Part shown: piece by piece, positions 32,434-43,851 of the stretch
Numbering within the stretch: the first letter of the stretch is position 1
Layout: each line of letters begins with the position of its first letter
Source of the DNA: Coccinella septempunctata
Taxonomy: Eukaryota; Arthropoda; Insecta; Coleoptera; Coccinellidae
Direction of reading: 5' to 3'
Length of the DNA stretch: 64,000 bases
Assembly: GCF_907165205.1 (NCBI RefSeq)
Contig: NC_058191.1
Coordinates: 15,502,501-15,566,500 of the forward strand
Made by a program: the position numbers and the translations under genes
Notes under the pieces: model-generated
What the model was told of the DNA's origin: nothing
The model's input: only the letters and a program-made list of their open reading frames with translations
Databases searched by the model: none

Positions 32434-32744
32434 TTCTGTGTATTATATTGAGTATGATATTTAGTATAGTTTTGTATAAAATATTTTATTATAGAATTTG
32501 TAGGTAGTGAAGGATTAGATGTAGGTTTTAGTTCTAAGTTTTAGTGATAGATATTTAGGAATAGAAATAGATGTAGGTTGTTAGTAATAGGAATCGGTAG
32601 TAATAGGTATTATTTCATAAAAAAAGAAAATATTGATTACAGAAATTACATTTAATTCGTGTTATTCAATAACACTTGTGGCTAGACTAGATTAGGTTAA
32701 GTAGATTATATTATAATTTGGCGAATAAATTCAAAAGGGGAGAG
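32434..32744 (+). other. 3' non-coding region and polypurine tract of the gypsy element
   Basis: Repetitive TAGGTAGT/TTAGT-type AT-rich sequence without a frame. AAAAGGGGAGAG at 32733-32744 abuts the 3' LTR and is the probable plus-strand primer. Confidence 0.7.
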
Positions 32745-32899
32745 TGTAACATATGACATCACTGCGCGAGTCTGGGCAGTACAGGCATTACCTGAGTAGA
32801 CGTAGATGAGAAAGTACCTAGCGAGTATTACGAGAAATATTACTATAAATAAATTTGTACATAAGTGAAATTTGTTATTATTTCTACTTGGACTCCTCA
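32745..32899 (+). repeat. 3' LTR of the gypsy element
   Basis: TGTAACATATGAC to CTCCTCA, matching 16973-17139 apart from a 12-bp deletion and a few substitutions. Confidence 0.92.
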
Positions 32900-32904
32900 A
32901 GAAG

Positions 32905-33240
32905 AGATAACGTTGAGAGCAGAAAGGTGGGCTTCAACGACTGCGGGGCTGAAAGTAGACTCGGTTATTTCCAGAAAATTCCTGTCAACATTCAATGGTG
33001 GAGGTTGGTGGGTCCCTCTTGTGAAAGAGGCAGCAAAGGTATCAGCCAGCACGTCCGCTGTCTCTTCGGGGCCGGAGCAAGGAGTGTTGTTAGAATTAAG
33101 AACCAACGGTATGTCGACTTTAGAATTAAGGGCTGATCTCAATTGATTTTTGTGCTTCCAAAAATCGGCAATATTAAAGTCATTATTGAATCCATGGAAG
33201 ATGTGGTCAACTACTACGACGAATTGGATTTCATGAAGTT
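32905..33240 (-). pseudogene. CR1-like ORF2, linker and RT entrance
   Basis: The minus-strand frame reads FWKHKNQLRSALNSKVDIPL, then GPEETADVLADTFAASFTRG and AVVEAHLSALNVISS. This is the endonuclease-RT linker of the CR1-like element whose RT lies at 15640-16972, cut off by the gypsy insertion. Sequence upstream of about 33240 is unrelated, so the element is 5' truncated there. Confidence 0.75.
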
Positions 33241-33510
33241 TATCGCAACAGAAAATCAGAATTTTCAATTAATTTTCAAGCCATTGTTGGGCCTAATACA
33301 GAATTTTCGGATATTGCAGCAAGATGGACAGGAAGCATGCACAACTCCAGGATCTTTCAAATGACCAGAGTTCACATGGGGTACACACAACGTGTACTGG
33401 ATGAGCGTCTTGTTGGGAATAATGGTTACCCACCATTACCATTTTTACTAACACCTATAACACCTCCACCACAAGACGCTCCATCAATAAGGTACAACAG
33501 AGATAGACAG
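33230..33510 (+). pseudogene. PIF/Harbinger (HARBI1-type) transposase fragment
   Basis: One frame reads INFQAIVGPNTEFSDIAARW, TGSMHNSRIFQMTRVHM, LVGNNGYPPLPFLLTPITPP and SIRYNRDRQHT. This matches the middle of the DDE_Tnp_4 domain of HARBI1-like transposases (W-x-GS-x-HDSRIF, G-D-x-GYP). Catalytic aspartates are replaced (MHNSRIF for HDSRIF, GNNGYP for GDxGYP) and both ends of the protein are missing, so it is an old remnant. Confidence 0.7.
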
Positions 33511-34059
33511 CATACAATAATATTTTTTGTATTTTTTTATTGCGATTTTTTGCATTGATTGACTCTGTGACAATTTCCCCTATAGCGTCCTCAACGCGGT
33601 TTCACGCCATCTCGTCGACTCATCTAACTCCAAAGATGGAAATTCCGCCTCCACCTCAAGTTTGAAGTATTGAGGATACTCTCATCTCACAAGGTCTTCT
33701 GTAGGCCTCATTCTAAAGGGCGGAAGCTGCAGTCAGATGTTACGTCCAGGGTTCTGCTGTTTGTAAAGCTAGAGTGTCCTATGTCGAAGGCATTACTTCC
33801 CTCAGATTACAGAATTTCGTTTCTGTAATCTGTGCTACTTCCGGGGTCTGGTCGAAAAACAATCTCTTCATCAACATCCCTTTTACCGCGAGTGAATTTG
33901 TACCCCGAGATCCCATCTGGACCACTTGCATCGGCGGCTGATCAAATATGTGACATATTTCGTTCGTTCGGGATAGAAAATCCTGCTTCGTTACACTTTA
34001 TTGTAAACAGTTTTGAAAAATACCAAGCGAAAATAAAAATACTAATTTCTCTTTTCGTT
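33511..34059. other. Unassigned sequence
   Basis: No convincing gene. On the minus strand a short segment (DASGPDGISGYKFTRGK, near 33880-33940) resembles the entrance of a reverse transcriptase but is too short to classify. The plus-strand frame over it shows no known motif. Confidence 0.3.
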
Positions 34060-34266
34060 TTATAGTCTCAAGTATATCTCAAGACCATTACTCAAGACAT
34101 TCATAAGTTGAGATTCAATTCTCGTTACTTGAGATAGTATCAAACTGATAATGACTTGATATGAGTTTATTGATAAGCCGTCATCTTGAGATGCTGTCAC
34201 TATCTTGAGAAAGTATCAACTGAGATAGGTCTGAGACCCGTTTTGAGATCTGACTATTAATACGGG
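34060..34266. repeat. CTCAAG/TTGAGA-rich subterminal repeat, Harbinger-like end
   Basis: CTCAAG, TTGAGA and ACTTGAG words recur about every 15-25 bp. The right edge inverted reads GGCCCGTATTAATAGTC, similar to the TTATTAATA unit at 7461-7551. It could be the right end of the element that supplied the transposase fragment at 33230. Confidence 0.4.
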
Positions 34267-34299
34267 CCTACGATCTCAGCGCGAAAATATAATAAGTGA

Positions 34300-35077
34300 G
34301 TGAGCGTGAAACTCCTGTCAAAGTTCGTATACATTATTATGTTTATAATTTCAAAACACAGAATTCAAACTAACGCGAACTGTGGTAGCCCGTGATTAGA
34401 AATTGAAATCGAACTCATAAATTCAATACTTTAAAATTATAAACATAGATATGTGTACGAACTTTCACAGGAGTTCTACGGTTACGTTCATTGTGAATCG
34501 GCACTAAATAAAAAGAAGAAAACATCTTAGCCCCATATATTGTGTTCAGTGAAGTGAAAGTACTGGAACACTTGAAGGAGAAGAAGTGAAAGTACCACAG
34601 ACAAAGACAAAGGTTTTTTCTGTAATCTGTGAAAGCCGCATTAGTTCGACATAGCAAATTGAAGTAGGTCAGTGTCTGGGCTCCAAACAAAGTTGTTTTT
34701 GTGAGTGTTGTTCAAGATTGTGTTCAATATTTCATACCGTTAACAAAATTAAGAGATTTAAGGTGAGTACATAAAAGAAATTTTATTATTAGGACCAATC
34801 GGGCGATATCAACATTATTTCATAGACAAAGACCTTTCAACAATAGATAATACGAGAATAGTATGTCAATGTTCAACTATAATCTTCAATTCGAATTCTC
34901 AACGTTGTCCTTTGTATGCTTATTTTATTTATTATTATTATTAGTATTTGCAAAACTGAAGTGGTTTATACATACAGTAATCAGTGGTAATTCGTTATTG
35001 AAACTATTCATCATCCATTTAATTCCATCGTTATTTTGATTTGTAGCGATTTGTGTTATTGTCCAGTGTTATTTACA
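34300..35077 (+). other. Helitron 5' leader, possible non-coding exon and intron
   Basis: No frame is visible. A donor-like site (AAG before GTGAGTACAT at 34762) and an acceptor-like TTGATTTGTAG near 35047 could remove an intron of about 285 bases just before the ATG at 35078; this is inferred only. AT-rich throughout. Confidence 0.35.
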
Positions 35078-36122
35078 ATGCCACATGCCAGAAGATCTAA
35101 GATCTAATACATCTCAACGAAGCCGTAATGCTACTAGGCTTCTGAATATTTCGAGTCAATCCTCTGTAGAAGACCAAGAAAGAGCACGGTAGCAGCGCCG
35201 TGTAAGTATGGCCCGAATTAGTGAGTCACAAACACCATAGCAAAGAGAGGCAGTATGTCGAATTACTCAGATCGATATGAGACAACTTCGAGCTAATCGT
35301 AATCGCCCACGAACGAGAAGGAACCCAAATATAAATTTGAAAGGAATAGCTTTTCATTACGATAGTTCAATCGACAACAGCTCTAACCATTCCGTTATAA
35401 TTGGCCCGATGCGATGAAAGTAGTATGCTGCTATTGCCATGCACTGAGGTTTGCTGTAGAAATTCCGAGATTGTGCTGTCTAAATGGCAAAGTGAAATTG
35501 CCATTATTGCCTTCCCCACCTAAACCATTTAATTCTCTTCTCCTTGGAGAAATATCCGAATCAAAACATTTTCAAGCAAACACACAAAAATACAATGGGT
35601 GTTTCCAAATGACTTCATTTGGAGAAGATATAATTCAAGAAAGTAGATTCAATTCAACATTCAAGGTAAGAATATAATGTTAACATTAATGATTTCGAAT
35701 CACTTATTTTGTATTTCTTTTCTGCTATTTAGATCCAAGGTCAAATTCACTATCGAATTAGATCATTACAACCACTTGAAGATGCACAACATAAATTCCT
35801 CCAAATTTACTTCATAGACAATATGGATGATCAACTTGATCAACGGCAATTTATTAATGCAGATGTGAGAAGAATAATTCTTCAAGATCTTCAGCAACTA
35901 CTTCATGAACATGCATTGGTTCGATTGTTAAAACTGCTTTGGAACGTATTCCAAGTGACGATCACAAGGTTGTGATATGAGCAGATAAACGACCTGTTGG
36001 AGCACATAAACGCCAATTCAACTCCCCTAGAATAGACGGCAATTGTGATTGTAGGCGAAAACGCGTGATATTGTTCTTACGCGTCGCAATACTTCAGAAT
36101 TGCAACGAATATATGAAACACA
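35078..36122 (+). pseudogene. Helitron protein, N-terminal region, with an intron
   Basis: The sequence begins MPHARRSK and reads RNPNINLKGIAFHYDSSIDN, CCYCHALRFAVEIPRLCCLN, YNGCFQMTSFGEDIIQESRF, then after an intron IQGQIHYRIRSLQPLEDAQH and FLQIYFIDNMDDQLDQRQFI, ending RNTSELQRIYETH at the insertion of a CR1-like element. The Cys pattern CCYC...CC is characteristic of the region preceding the Helitron_like_N domain. Several nonsense codons and frameshifts occur (for example near 35105, 35190 and 35240). Confidence 0.78.
35666..35732 (+). other. Intron in the Helitron gene
   Basis: A 67-bp AT-rich segment begins GTAAGAATAT and ends TTTTCTGCTATTTAG. Flanking codons join FNSTFK to IQGQIHYR, which matches the continuous protein of intronless Helitrons as I remember them. 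Good donor, acceptor and pyrimidine tract support a real spliceosomal intron. Confidence 0.75.
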
Positions 36123-36150
36123 CCTTTCAGGGATTCTTGAGTCGATCATC

Positions 36151-36921
36151 ATGTCGCGCGGTAGTGGAATATGTTGTTCCCGATGTACTCTGAAAATAGA
36201 TCGTTCTGATGATTCAATAAATTGTCAAATATGTAACACAAGTTACCATGTCAAGTGCCTAAATATGTCTATAGACGCCTTTAATGAAATTCGTGCAAGT
36301 TTCAACAATAAATAGAATTGTGAGGCATGTCAGCAGGGCACTGAAAATGAGCCCGAAAACATCGATCAGAATGTCCAAATAACAGATCATCCCTATTCAG
36401 GGTCTGATTTCTCAGCACTCAAGAATGAAATAGTCACTGAGATTACCTCTATCTTTGTTACCGAAATCGATTGGTTGAAAACAATAATTACAAACCAGAG
36501 TAAACAAATTGAAGAACTAGTAAAAGATATTCAAATCATGAAGTCTGATAAGAAGCTTATCAACAGGACAGCACGGGCCACAATCTCCGAAAGTCAACCA
36601 GAACGGGATTCCGTCGATTACTCATCCTCTACAGCTACGGTGCCTATCGAGACTGCCCGCATCTGTGACTCGAATACATGCGTCCCAATTCCGTCGAGCG
36701 AAATAAGCGAAAATTCTAATTCGAATGAGAACCGAGAGAAATCCACAGGATCAACTGATTGGACGCTTGTGACTTCAAAGAAGAAAATAAAAAAGCCCAT
36801 TGAAAAATCAATGGGGAAATCAGAGTTATCGATTCGTCCTACTAATGAAAAACAGCCAAAACTTAGAAGAGTAAACAGACCTTTGGTTGGTACTCAGAAA
36901 ACGAGTAGTCGAAAACGATAG
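36151..36921 (+). pseudogene. CR1-like ORF1 with N-terminal PHD-type zinc finger
   Basis: The start is MSRGSGICCSRCTLKIDRSD. A C4HC3-like finger is visible (CCSRC, CQICNTSYHVKCL, then C..C after an in-frame TAG at 36313-36315). It is followed by a coiled-coil-like stretch (SIFVTEIDWLKTIITNQSKQ) and a basic tail (TSKKKIKKPIEKS). PHD fingers in ORF1 are known in several CR1-group elements. One nonsense codon inside the finger makes it a pseudogene; the rest is open. Confidence 0.72.
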
Positions 36922-37093
36922 GAGCCTGAGTTCTGGAGTGAGTGCACCGTTGTCTGAGCTCGCAGAACAAAACTCAAAAAGAAATTTGAGGATATCGATT
37001 GAAATTTATTTTGGGAGGATTTTGCATCTCTTCATAATTAATGTCAGACAAAAAGCGACAATTCAGAAGATTTTCAAAAGTAGATTTTTTCGT

Positions 37094-37124
37094 CTGATGA
37101 AGGAGTCTGATATAGACTCCGAAA
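37094..37124 (+). ncRNA. Hammerhead-like motif between ORF1 and ORF2 of the CR1-like element
   Basis: CTGATGA (37094-37100), one A, a perfect 6-bp stem GGAGTC/GACTCC with a 7-nt loop, then GAAA (37121-37124). Downstream, ACGTT near 37125 can pair with AACGT near 37152, where stem III of a hammerhead would lie. The extra A before stem II is also present in the Penelope copies. Confidence 0.45.
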
Positions 37125-37197
37125 CGTTACAAAGAATTATAATTTCAACGTTATTTATTTTGAGTTCATTGTCAGGCAACAATTTTTTCTAGTTAAT

Positions 37198-37242
37198 TTG
37201 CTCCTGACAAATTAGTGCAAGAATTTACACAGGAGCAAATCG
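37198..37242 (+). other. Stem-loop upstream of ORF2
   Basis: TTTGCTCCTG and its inverted copy CAGGAGCAAA flank about 24 bases, shortly before the likely ORF2 start (MKNLRIIQLNVQGI near 37303). It could affect reinitiation; this is inference only. Confidence 0.5.
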
Positions 37243-37302
37243 TTGATTTCATTTTTAATTGATTTTGTTTCAGAGATTGGGAGTGAAAACCCTAAAAAGT
37301 TT

Positions 37303-40083
37303 ATGAAGAATTTGAGGATAATCCAGCTTAATGTGCAGGGTATAAACAATAAATTCAATAACCTAGATGTCATTATAAGTATTGAAAACCCGGATATCTT
37401 GAGTATAGCCGAAGTTTGGTCATCCCCAGATCAAGTGTCTTTTTTAGCAATAAACGGTTATTATATAGCTGCTTCATATTGTAGATCATTGCATCAACGT
37501 GGTGGTACAGCCATTTATGTAAAGTCAGATTATTTAGCCGAAAATATTAAGCAGATTGAAGGGTTCTCTCTCGAACAGCAGTGCGAACTTTGTGGTATAA
37601 ATCTCAAAGTATCCACTAAAAATGTTTCCATTATAAGTGTCTACAGGCCTCCTGGAGCTAATATCGAGTTCTATGTTGATTCATTATCATGCGCGCTTGA
37701 CTGTTGTTTTGCTAGATCCGATCTGATTTTCGTATGTGGTGATTTCAATATCAATTATTTCGCTCCCCACAATTATCTTGATTATTTGCTGTTGAGGTAC
37801 AATCTTTAAATAACTTCCACGGAACCAACAAGAATTTCACGGATAGAAACGGCAAGACTAGTTCTAGTAAAATCGATTACATCTTGACGAATACTATGCT
37901 AGTACCGATTTTTTGTCTGTCGAGGTATTTGAGAGTAATATAGCTGATCACAAAGCCATACGACTAATATTTTATTATAATACAGATGTCGAAACCACTA
38001 AACCTGTCCTGAGATCATTTCGACTATTGAAGGACGAGAATCTTAAGGTCCTGTCTAAGATGGCTGCCTCAACTTGCTTTGATAGTGTTTATTCCTTCAC
38101 GAATGTTGATATTGCATTCGAAGAGTTTTTCAATATTTTGACTTCCTTGGTTGATTCTGCATACCCAGTTGTACAGAGAGCGTCTGTGAGATCGAAAACT
38201 CAAAGGTGGGTCACTAGAGAGGTTAGAAAGGCGAGTTCTGATCTAAAGAATCTTCATTGGTTACATCAGAATTTGAAGTCTCCGGAATCAAGGAATCTCA
38301 ATATTGCGGCAAAAAAGAACTATAAGGAGCTGCTTAGGTCCAGTAAGGTAGATTTCTTCAATAAAATTTTAGATTCATCAACAAATAGGTCGAGAACGGT
38401 TTGGAATTTGGTAAGGACTGAAAAGAGCCAGAACTCCGCTACTCAAGAGATATATTTGAGCGATAATGGTACAATTATATCCGATCCCCAGACAGTGGCT
38501 GATATGTTTGGTGGGTATTTTTCCAGTATTGGCCGTATTAGTATTGAGAAACATTACGGTAGTGCGAGATCGTTCTCTTGTACAACCCAAGTTATGACAG
38601 ATAAGAACTTCTTCTTTCACTCTGTGACAGGTCAGGAAATTTCAGATATTCTCAAGCAAATCAAGAAGGGAAATAGTAGCGGTCATGATATGATTTCTGT
38701 GAGAATTTTGAAAATTTTGGCGGATAGAATATCTGAACCTTTTGCTCACCTCATTAATAAAGCAGTTACTACAGGTAGATATCCGGCTCTACTCAAGATA
38801 TCGAAGGTTACTCCAATATATGAAAAAGATTCCAGGGAGAATGTTGCCAACTATCGGCCAATATCGATAACCAGTTCACTATCGAAAGTCTTTGAAAAGG
38901 TGATACATAAGCGGATGATCAAATTTTTAGATAAATTTTCTTTGATTTCTAGTCAGCAGCATGGCTTTCGTGTGGGCAAGTCGACAGAGTCCGCAACAGG
39001 TGACTTCGTTGAATACGTTTACGGGTGCCTAGATGCTGGAGTTCCGGTCGCTGGGCTATTGTTTGATGAGTATCGAGCTTTCGACTGTCTCGACTTCAGT
39101 TTCATCCCCAGTAAAGTGTCTAATATTGGCTTTCGAGTTGTTTTCTTGGATTGGGTGTCGGACTATCTGAGGGATCGATTGCTGTTTGTTCAAGTGGGCC
39201 ATCATAAATCGAGACGGTATCCAATAGAAATGGGTGTGCCACAGGGATCTGTGCTGGGTCCGCTGCTGTTCATCCTGTTCGTTAATGATCTAATGGAGTA
39301 CTTAACAACTTACTCTAATCTTTTGTTGGCTATTCGGATCATTTTATTCGCGGACGATACGTCATTTCTTGTGTCAGCAAAAAATATCTCTGAACTTAGG
39401 AGAATTTGCGAGATCCTTGTTGGTTCTTTCCTGGAGTGGTGCCACCAAATTCAATAATATTGAATGTCAACAAGACCGATTTGATCTTTTTTCAGAATAG
39501 GAGCTCGGTGTGTGAATTTGAACTAACTATTCCTACTGGTAACATCAAAGCATCAGATCGCGTGAGATTTTTGGGAATTTTAATCGATAAACAATTGAAT
39601 TGGCAGAAACAAGCAAATTCTGTCTGTAAAAAACTTAGCAGCGCATTTTATGCACTAAAAAAACTGAAAAATATTCTACCTAGGCAATCACTGTTATTTG
39701 TTTATTATTCACTGGCTTCCCATATGAGTTCATCATTAGCGGAAGATGTTTTCATTGCGCAGAAGAAACTGATACGCCTTATATTCGTTTTGGACCCCCG
39801 GGAGTCCTGTAGACCCAAATTCGTACAATACAAAATATTGAGTTTTCCCTGTATCTTTATGTTGAATACTCTATTATTTGTCAAGAAGAACTCTGACAAT
39901 CTGAAAAAATGCTGTGAGTTCCATGAACATGACACAAGACACAAGAACACTCTTGAATATCCAATTCACAGGACTTCAAAATTCCATAACTCACCACTGT
40001 ATAACGGCATTAAACTTTTTATTCACTTGTCTGACAGATTCAAGACCTTACCTTATAACGTTTTCAAAAAAGAAAGAAGTTAA
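37303..40083 (+). pseudogene. CR1-like ORF2 (endonuclease and reverse transcriptase)
   Basis: The endonuclease reads LRIIQLNVQGINNKFNNLDV, DILSIAEVW, RGGTAIYVKSDYLAENI, IISVYRPPGANIEF and FVCGDFNINYF; it stops at 37807. The frame resumes by 37913 with SNIADHKAIRL (SDH replaced by ADH). RT follows: SSGHDMISVRILKILADRIS, YRPISITSSLSKVFEKVIHK, VPVAGLLFDEYRAFDCLDFS (motif A with E in place of S/T-K), GVPQGSVLGPLLFILFVNDL and ILFADDTSFLVSAK (FADD intact). A frameshift near 39420-39457 moves to the thumb region (39406-40083, VNKTDLIFFQNRSSVCEFEL). Two breaks in about 930 codons suggest moderate age. Confidence 0.82.
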
Positions 40084-40208
40084 GAAGTTTCTGTTGATCA
40101 ACTGGTTTTATAGTCTTAGGGAATTTTAGGATTGTAAAGGTAATCAATTTTCTAATCTTACATAAGTTTAATTGCTATTCTAATTTTATATAAGTCTTTA
40201 TATCTATA

Positions 40209-40661
<453 letters not shown>

Positions 40662-40678
40662 CATCTGGCATACTTTAT

Positions 40679-40954
40679 TGCGTCCTTTCAAAAAGCAACC
40701 TTATTGCGTCTCCCAGAAATACGCTACCTAGGTGGAATCTGATCGAAGTATATTAATCTACGCAAAAAATTACTTAGTTTGGTCGTTTCAGATCTCAAAT
40801 ATCTTCATTAATAAAGAAGTTGATATACGCACATTATTGCGTCCTTTCATGGTCCTACCATTAGTGCGTCCGGCGTATATTTTGTTTTTATATGTAGCAC
40901 AATGCTGCGTCCGAATTTTATTCAATCTTTCACCATTAGCATGTTGTTGCGTCC
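40679..40954 (+). repeat. Left subterminal array of TGCGTCC
   Basis: Copies at 40679, 40705 (TGCGTCT), 40838, 40865, 40906 and 40948, all in plus orientation with irregular spacing, so not a satellite. They resemble transposase-binding subterminal repeats. Confidence 0.75.
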
Positions 40955-41329
40955 AGCGTAGTTGCCACATATGTTTTAGAATCTGGTACAGTACGATTAT
41001 TCGAACTCGATGACGTGATCGTATTATAACATTGGCTCCAATTATTACAACTTTCATCTTTCAAAACGCCTCTATATTTATGATGGCTATCATCCTTAGT
41101 TTGTAGACTGCTCACTTGGGGAATCGTATTTCAGAATGTTTCAAACACTCTTTAAGTGTCTTTCTGTCAAGAAGAGCTTTAGTGATTATGTAATAATTTC
41201 AAAAACGTTATATATTTCATTTTCGTTTTTTTTAATAACAAATGAATGTGAGAGAGTGGTGCTCTGGAGATAACTTAAATTAGGAATGGATTAACTGCAC
41301 AGTTGTTAGTTTATCCTACGTTTATCCTA

Positions 41330-41600
41330 CGAACAATTTGGCAGTCTGGAGAGTCAGCTACTCTCTCAGGGTAGTTAAATGGACGGCGAATAAAATTCTC
41401 GAGTTCGATAGAAGAGTTTGAATATGAATCGTAGCCTGCATCCTAGCTCTTCGATATACAAGGACTCTCTTTGCTTATAGGAGCACGAAACCATTGAGCA
41501 TATCCTCAGTGACTGCCCAGCGGCAGACAAGGTTCGCTCAGGTTGGTTTTAGGGGAACTCATGAACTACTCCTCCTCTGTTATCACCTCTTCCCTTTGGA
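41330..41600 (+). pseudogene. Non-LTR retrotransposon C-terminal fragment
   Basis: The segment HETIEHILSDCPAADKVRSG near 41484-41545 matches the Cys/His motif (C..H....C) at the end of many Jockey/R1-type ORF2 proteins. Surrounding sequence is full of stops. It is too short to classify further. Confidence 0.5.
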
Positions 41601-42469
41601 AGATGGCACTGGAGGTAGAAGTTTAGCTCTTTGAGCTTGTTTGTGTGCCACAATAGACCGCTTTGGTCGTGGTAGCAGGTCTGGGGGATTCGACAGATGC
41701 GCCGAATAAACTGTAACTGTAAGTCTTCGATACAAAGGATATACTTTCCTCAAATGCAGGAAGACAGGGGTTTCAAAGTTTGCAATACCAACAGTATACA
41801 CAAAAGTTGGAAATGGAATGAGATTATTGAGAGATCAAGACCCACTCAAGGGAATAGTAGCTCATCATAAAATCAAAGTCAAAGAGCTGGAGTGCTTTGG
41901 AGAAGCTAATATCCGACATATGAATGGATCTTAAGCTAGTAGGAAAATCTATCACGCCAGCAGAACAAAAGATATTAGAAAGCCAGATTAGACAAGCAAA
42001 ACTGAAGTTTTCATTCGAATATCATATGAGTAAACATATACTTTATATATTTCAAGAGATTGAAAAACCATGACTTGCTGTAAAAATCATCTTCTGCTTT
42101 TCTGGAGTCGGCTGAGCTGATGTCGGAAACGGGAGGATTTGTTCATCAAGATGGAGTGATACTATAGATACTAGAATATCAGGTAGTATAAGAAGAATAT
42201 AATGCAAGTGGTCACCTCAACATCTTGCAGGGCTAGCCGTGATCGACGAAAACTCTTATGCACATTTTGTCCGCGTATATAGAGAGACACAATGCGAATT
42301 CCTTACTTCCATCTGAGAGAAGTTTATGGCATAGACAAATAACCAAAGCTCTCATTTGTACCTCCAAAGACCAAAGCAGTTTTTGAGAATGATAAAGCTC
42401 GCATATATTGCAATTAGGCTTTTTCAACAACTTGGCATATGCCAATTTTCAGATCTGAGAACTAATAAC
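41601..42469. other. Degraded sequence, no gene
   Basis: All frames are broken. It may belong to the retrotransposon fragments on either side, but I see no secure motif. Confidence 0.3.
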
Positions 42470-43390
42470 GTTACTGAATTGGAGATTATTCCGGCCTGCA
42501 GAACTCTGGCAGAATGAAGAACTATCTCAAGAACGTGGGGACAACACCTGGTTCTGTCACTAGGGCAAGAAAAGGGGTTCTGGACGTGGCAATGGTGAAC
42601 GCAGCTTCCAGAAGAAGTGTTTAAGCTTGGGAAATGGTGACCAAACCATCAATCTCTGACCATAGGATAATCGAATATAAAATAACAGAAGAGGAACTGA
42701 TCCACCATTAAGATCCATCTGAAGGAAAACTTACAACAGTTCGAAACTAATTGGCCAAACCTCTCGCATTACGATCTGGAATGAAAAGTCGATCAGGGAA
42801 TTTTAGAGGCCTTCCACTCCAGTTATCCACTCATGGAAGTTTGAACAAGTGAGGATGCATCTAATTAATCCTATTCGTGCATGGGCTCATGCCGACGATT
42901 TTAAAATCTTTGTTGATATAGGCTCTATTGAAGACTGCGTTTCCTGCAGCGTGCTTTGTGGACTCATTCTTGATTTGGTGTGGCAGAAATCAACTACCAT
43001 TGAGCATTTTTGAGTGCAATGTCGCCACGTATACCAGGAAAAAGAACTATTTATTGTATAGTTATAGTCTTGATAGCAGCGTCCTGAGCAAAAAAACGGA
43101 GATAAAAGATCTTGGCGTTGTTTTGATCAATGTTTCACATTTGTTCCTCATGTTAATCATTTACTTGGTACGAGGCCAAGAATGTATGAATTCATCGTGA
43201 GTAATAGCAGATATTTTCTGATCTGGATACCATGATTTTGCTGTTCAATACATTTGTGACGAGCAAACCGGAAATTGGATGCATTGCTTGGAACCCAACA
43301 TACGATTGCCATACACATCACAATGACATATATTCCGAGAGCTGGCGACGAAAATCGGAAAAAGATTTGTAATGAATCATAATTAAATAT
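42470..43390 (+). pseudogene. Decayed non-LTR endonuclease and RT fragments
   Basis: An endonuclease end is readable near 42540-42700 (ARKGVLDVAMVNAASRR, then KPSISDHRIIEYKI with the SDH motif). RT is readable at 42867-43200 (AWAHADDFKIFVDIGSIEDC, catalytic HADD in place of YADD, then ECNVATYTRKKNYLLYSYSL and EIKDLGVVL). The RT part between them is deleted. It is an old fragment of a Jockey/CR1-type element. Confidence 0.65.
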
Positions 43391-43397
43391 GAGTTAG

Positions 43398-43851
43398 CTT
43401 TGATGGTGTATATGAATCAGCACCCACGCTAAAAGGTCAGGTAGTGGAACATCTGACGGCGACGCTATTTGATTTATATAAAATTACAATATCCGTACTT
43501 TGGGGTGACTACTGACTGCCTCTCTTCTATTGATATGTGGTCGGAATATTTTATTCACAAATAATATATGATATTTGAGCAGTAAATGCAGTTTCAGCCA
43601 ATACAATTCTTTTGAAACAACATCGTCAAGGCAGCAACTTATGTGGTGTACTGACACACCGCGTTTCACTAAAATGAGATCTGACCACTTTTTCAAGTTT
43701 TCTGTTCTATGAACTAGTGACAATTTTCAATCATTACAAAATACTTGTAGAGTGTGTTGTAATTTCATATACCTACATTAAAGCGCGTCGCCGCTAGGTG
43801 TTCCACTACCTGACCTTAGAGTGGGTGCTGACTTATGTACACCCTCAATAC
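43398..43851. repeat. MITE with about 60-bp terminal inverted repeats
   Basis: The left end reads GGTGTATATGAATCAGCACC and GGTCAGGTAGTGGAACATCT; the inverted right end reads GGTGTACATAAGTCAGCACC and GGTCAGGTAGTGGAACACCT. The arms also share GGCGACGC. It is about 450 bp, has no coding sequence, and lies inside the decayed non-LTR fragment. Confidence 0.82.

Larger units (their letters stand above)
16973..32899 (+). mobile_element. Ty3/gypsy LTR retrotransposon carrying two nested non-LTR elements
   Basis: LTRs at 16973-17139 and 32745-32899, a PBS, gag with zinc knuckle, protease, RT, RNase H, integrase and a PPT are all identifiable in order. Flanking pentamers ATAAG (16968-16972) and AGAAG (32900-32904) match at four of five positions. 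A Jockey-like element interrupts RT/RNase H and an RTE-like element interrupts the integrase. Confidence 0.88.
15180..33240 (-). mobile_element. CR1-like non-LTR retrotransposon, 5' truncated, split by a gypsy element
   Basis: Reverse transcriptase coding on the minus strand stops at 16972 and resumes at 32900, either side of a gypsy element. Reading across the junction gives a continuous RT entry region (LSALNVISS to the right, SADGISARVLKEYP to the left). The 3' UTR lies between about 15180 and 15640 and holds a MITE. The 5' part (endonuclease, ORF1) is missing beyond about 33240. Confidence 0.75.
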
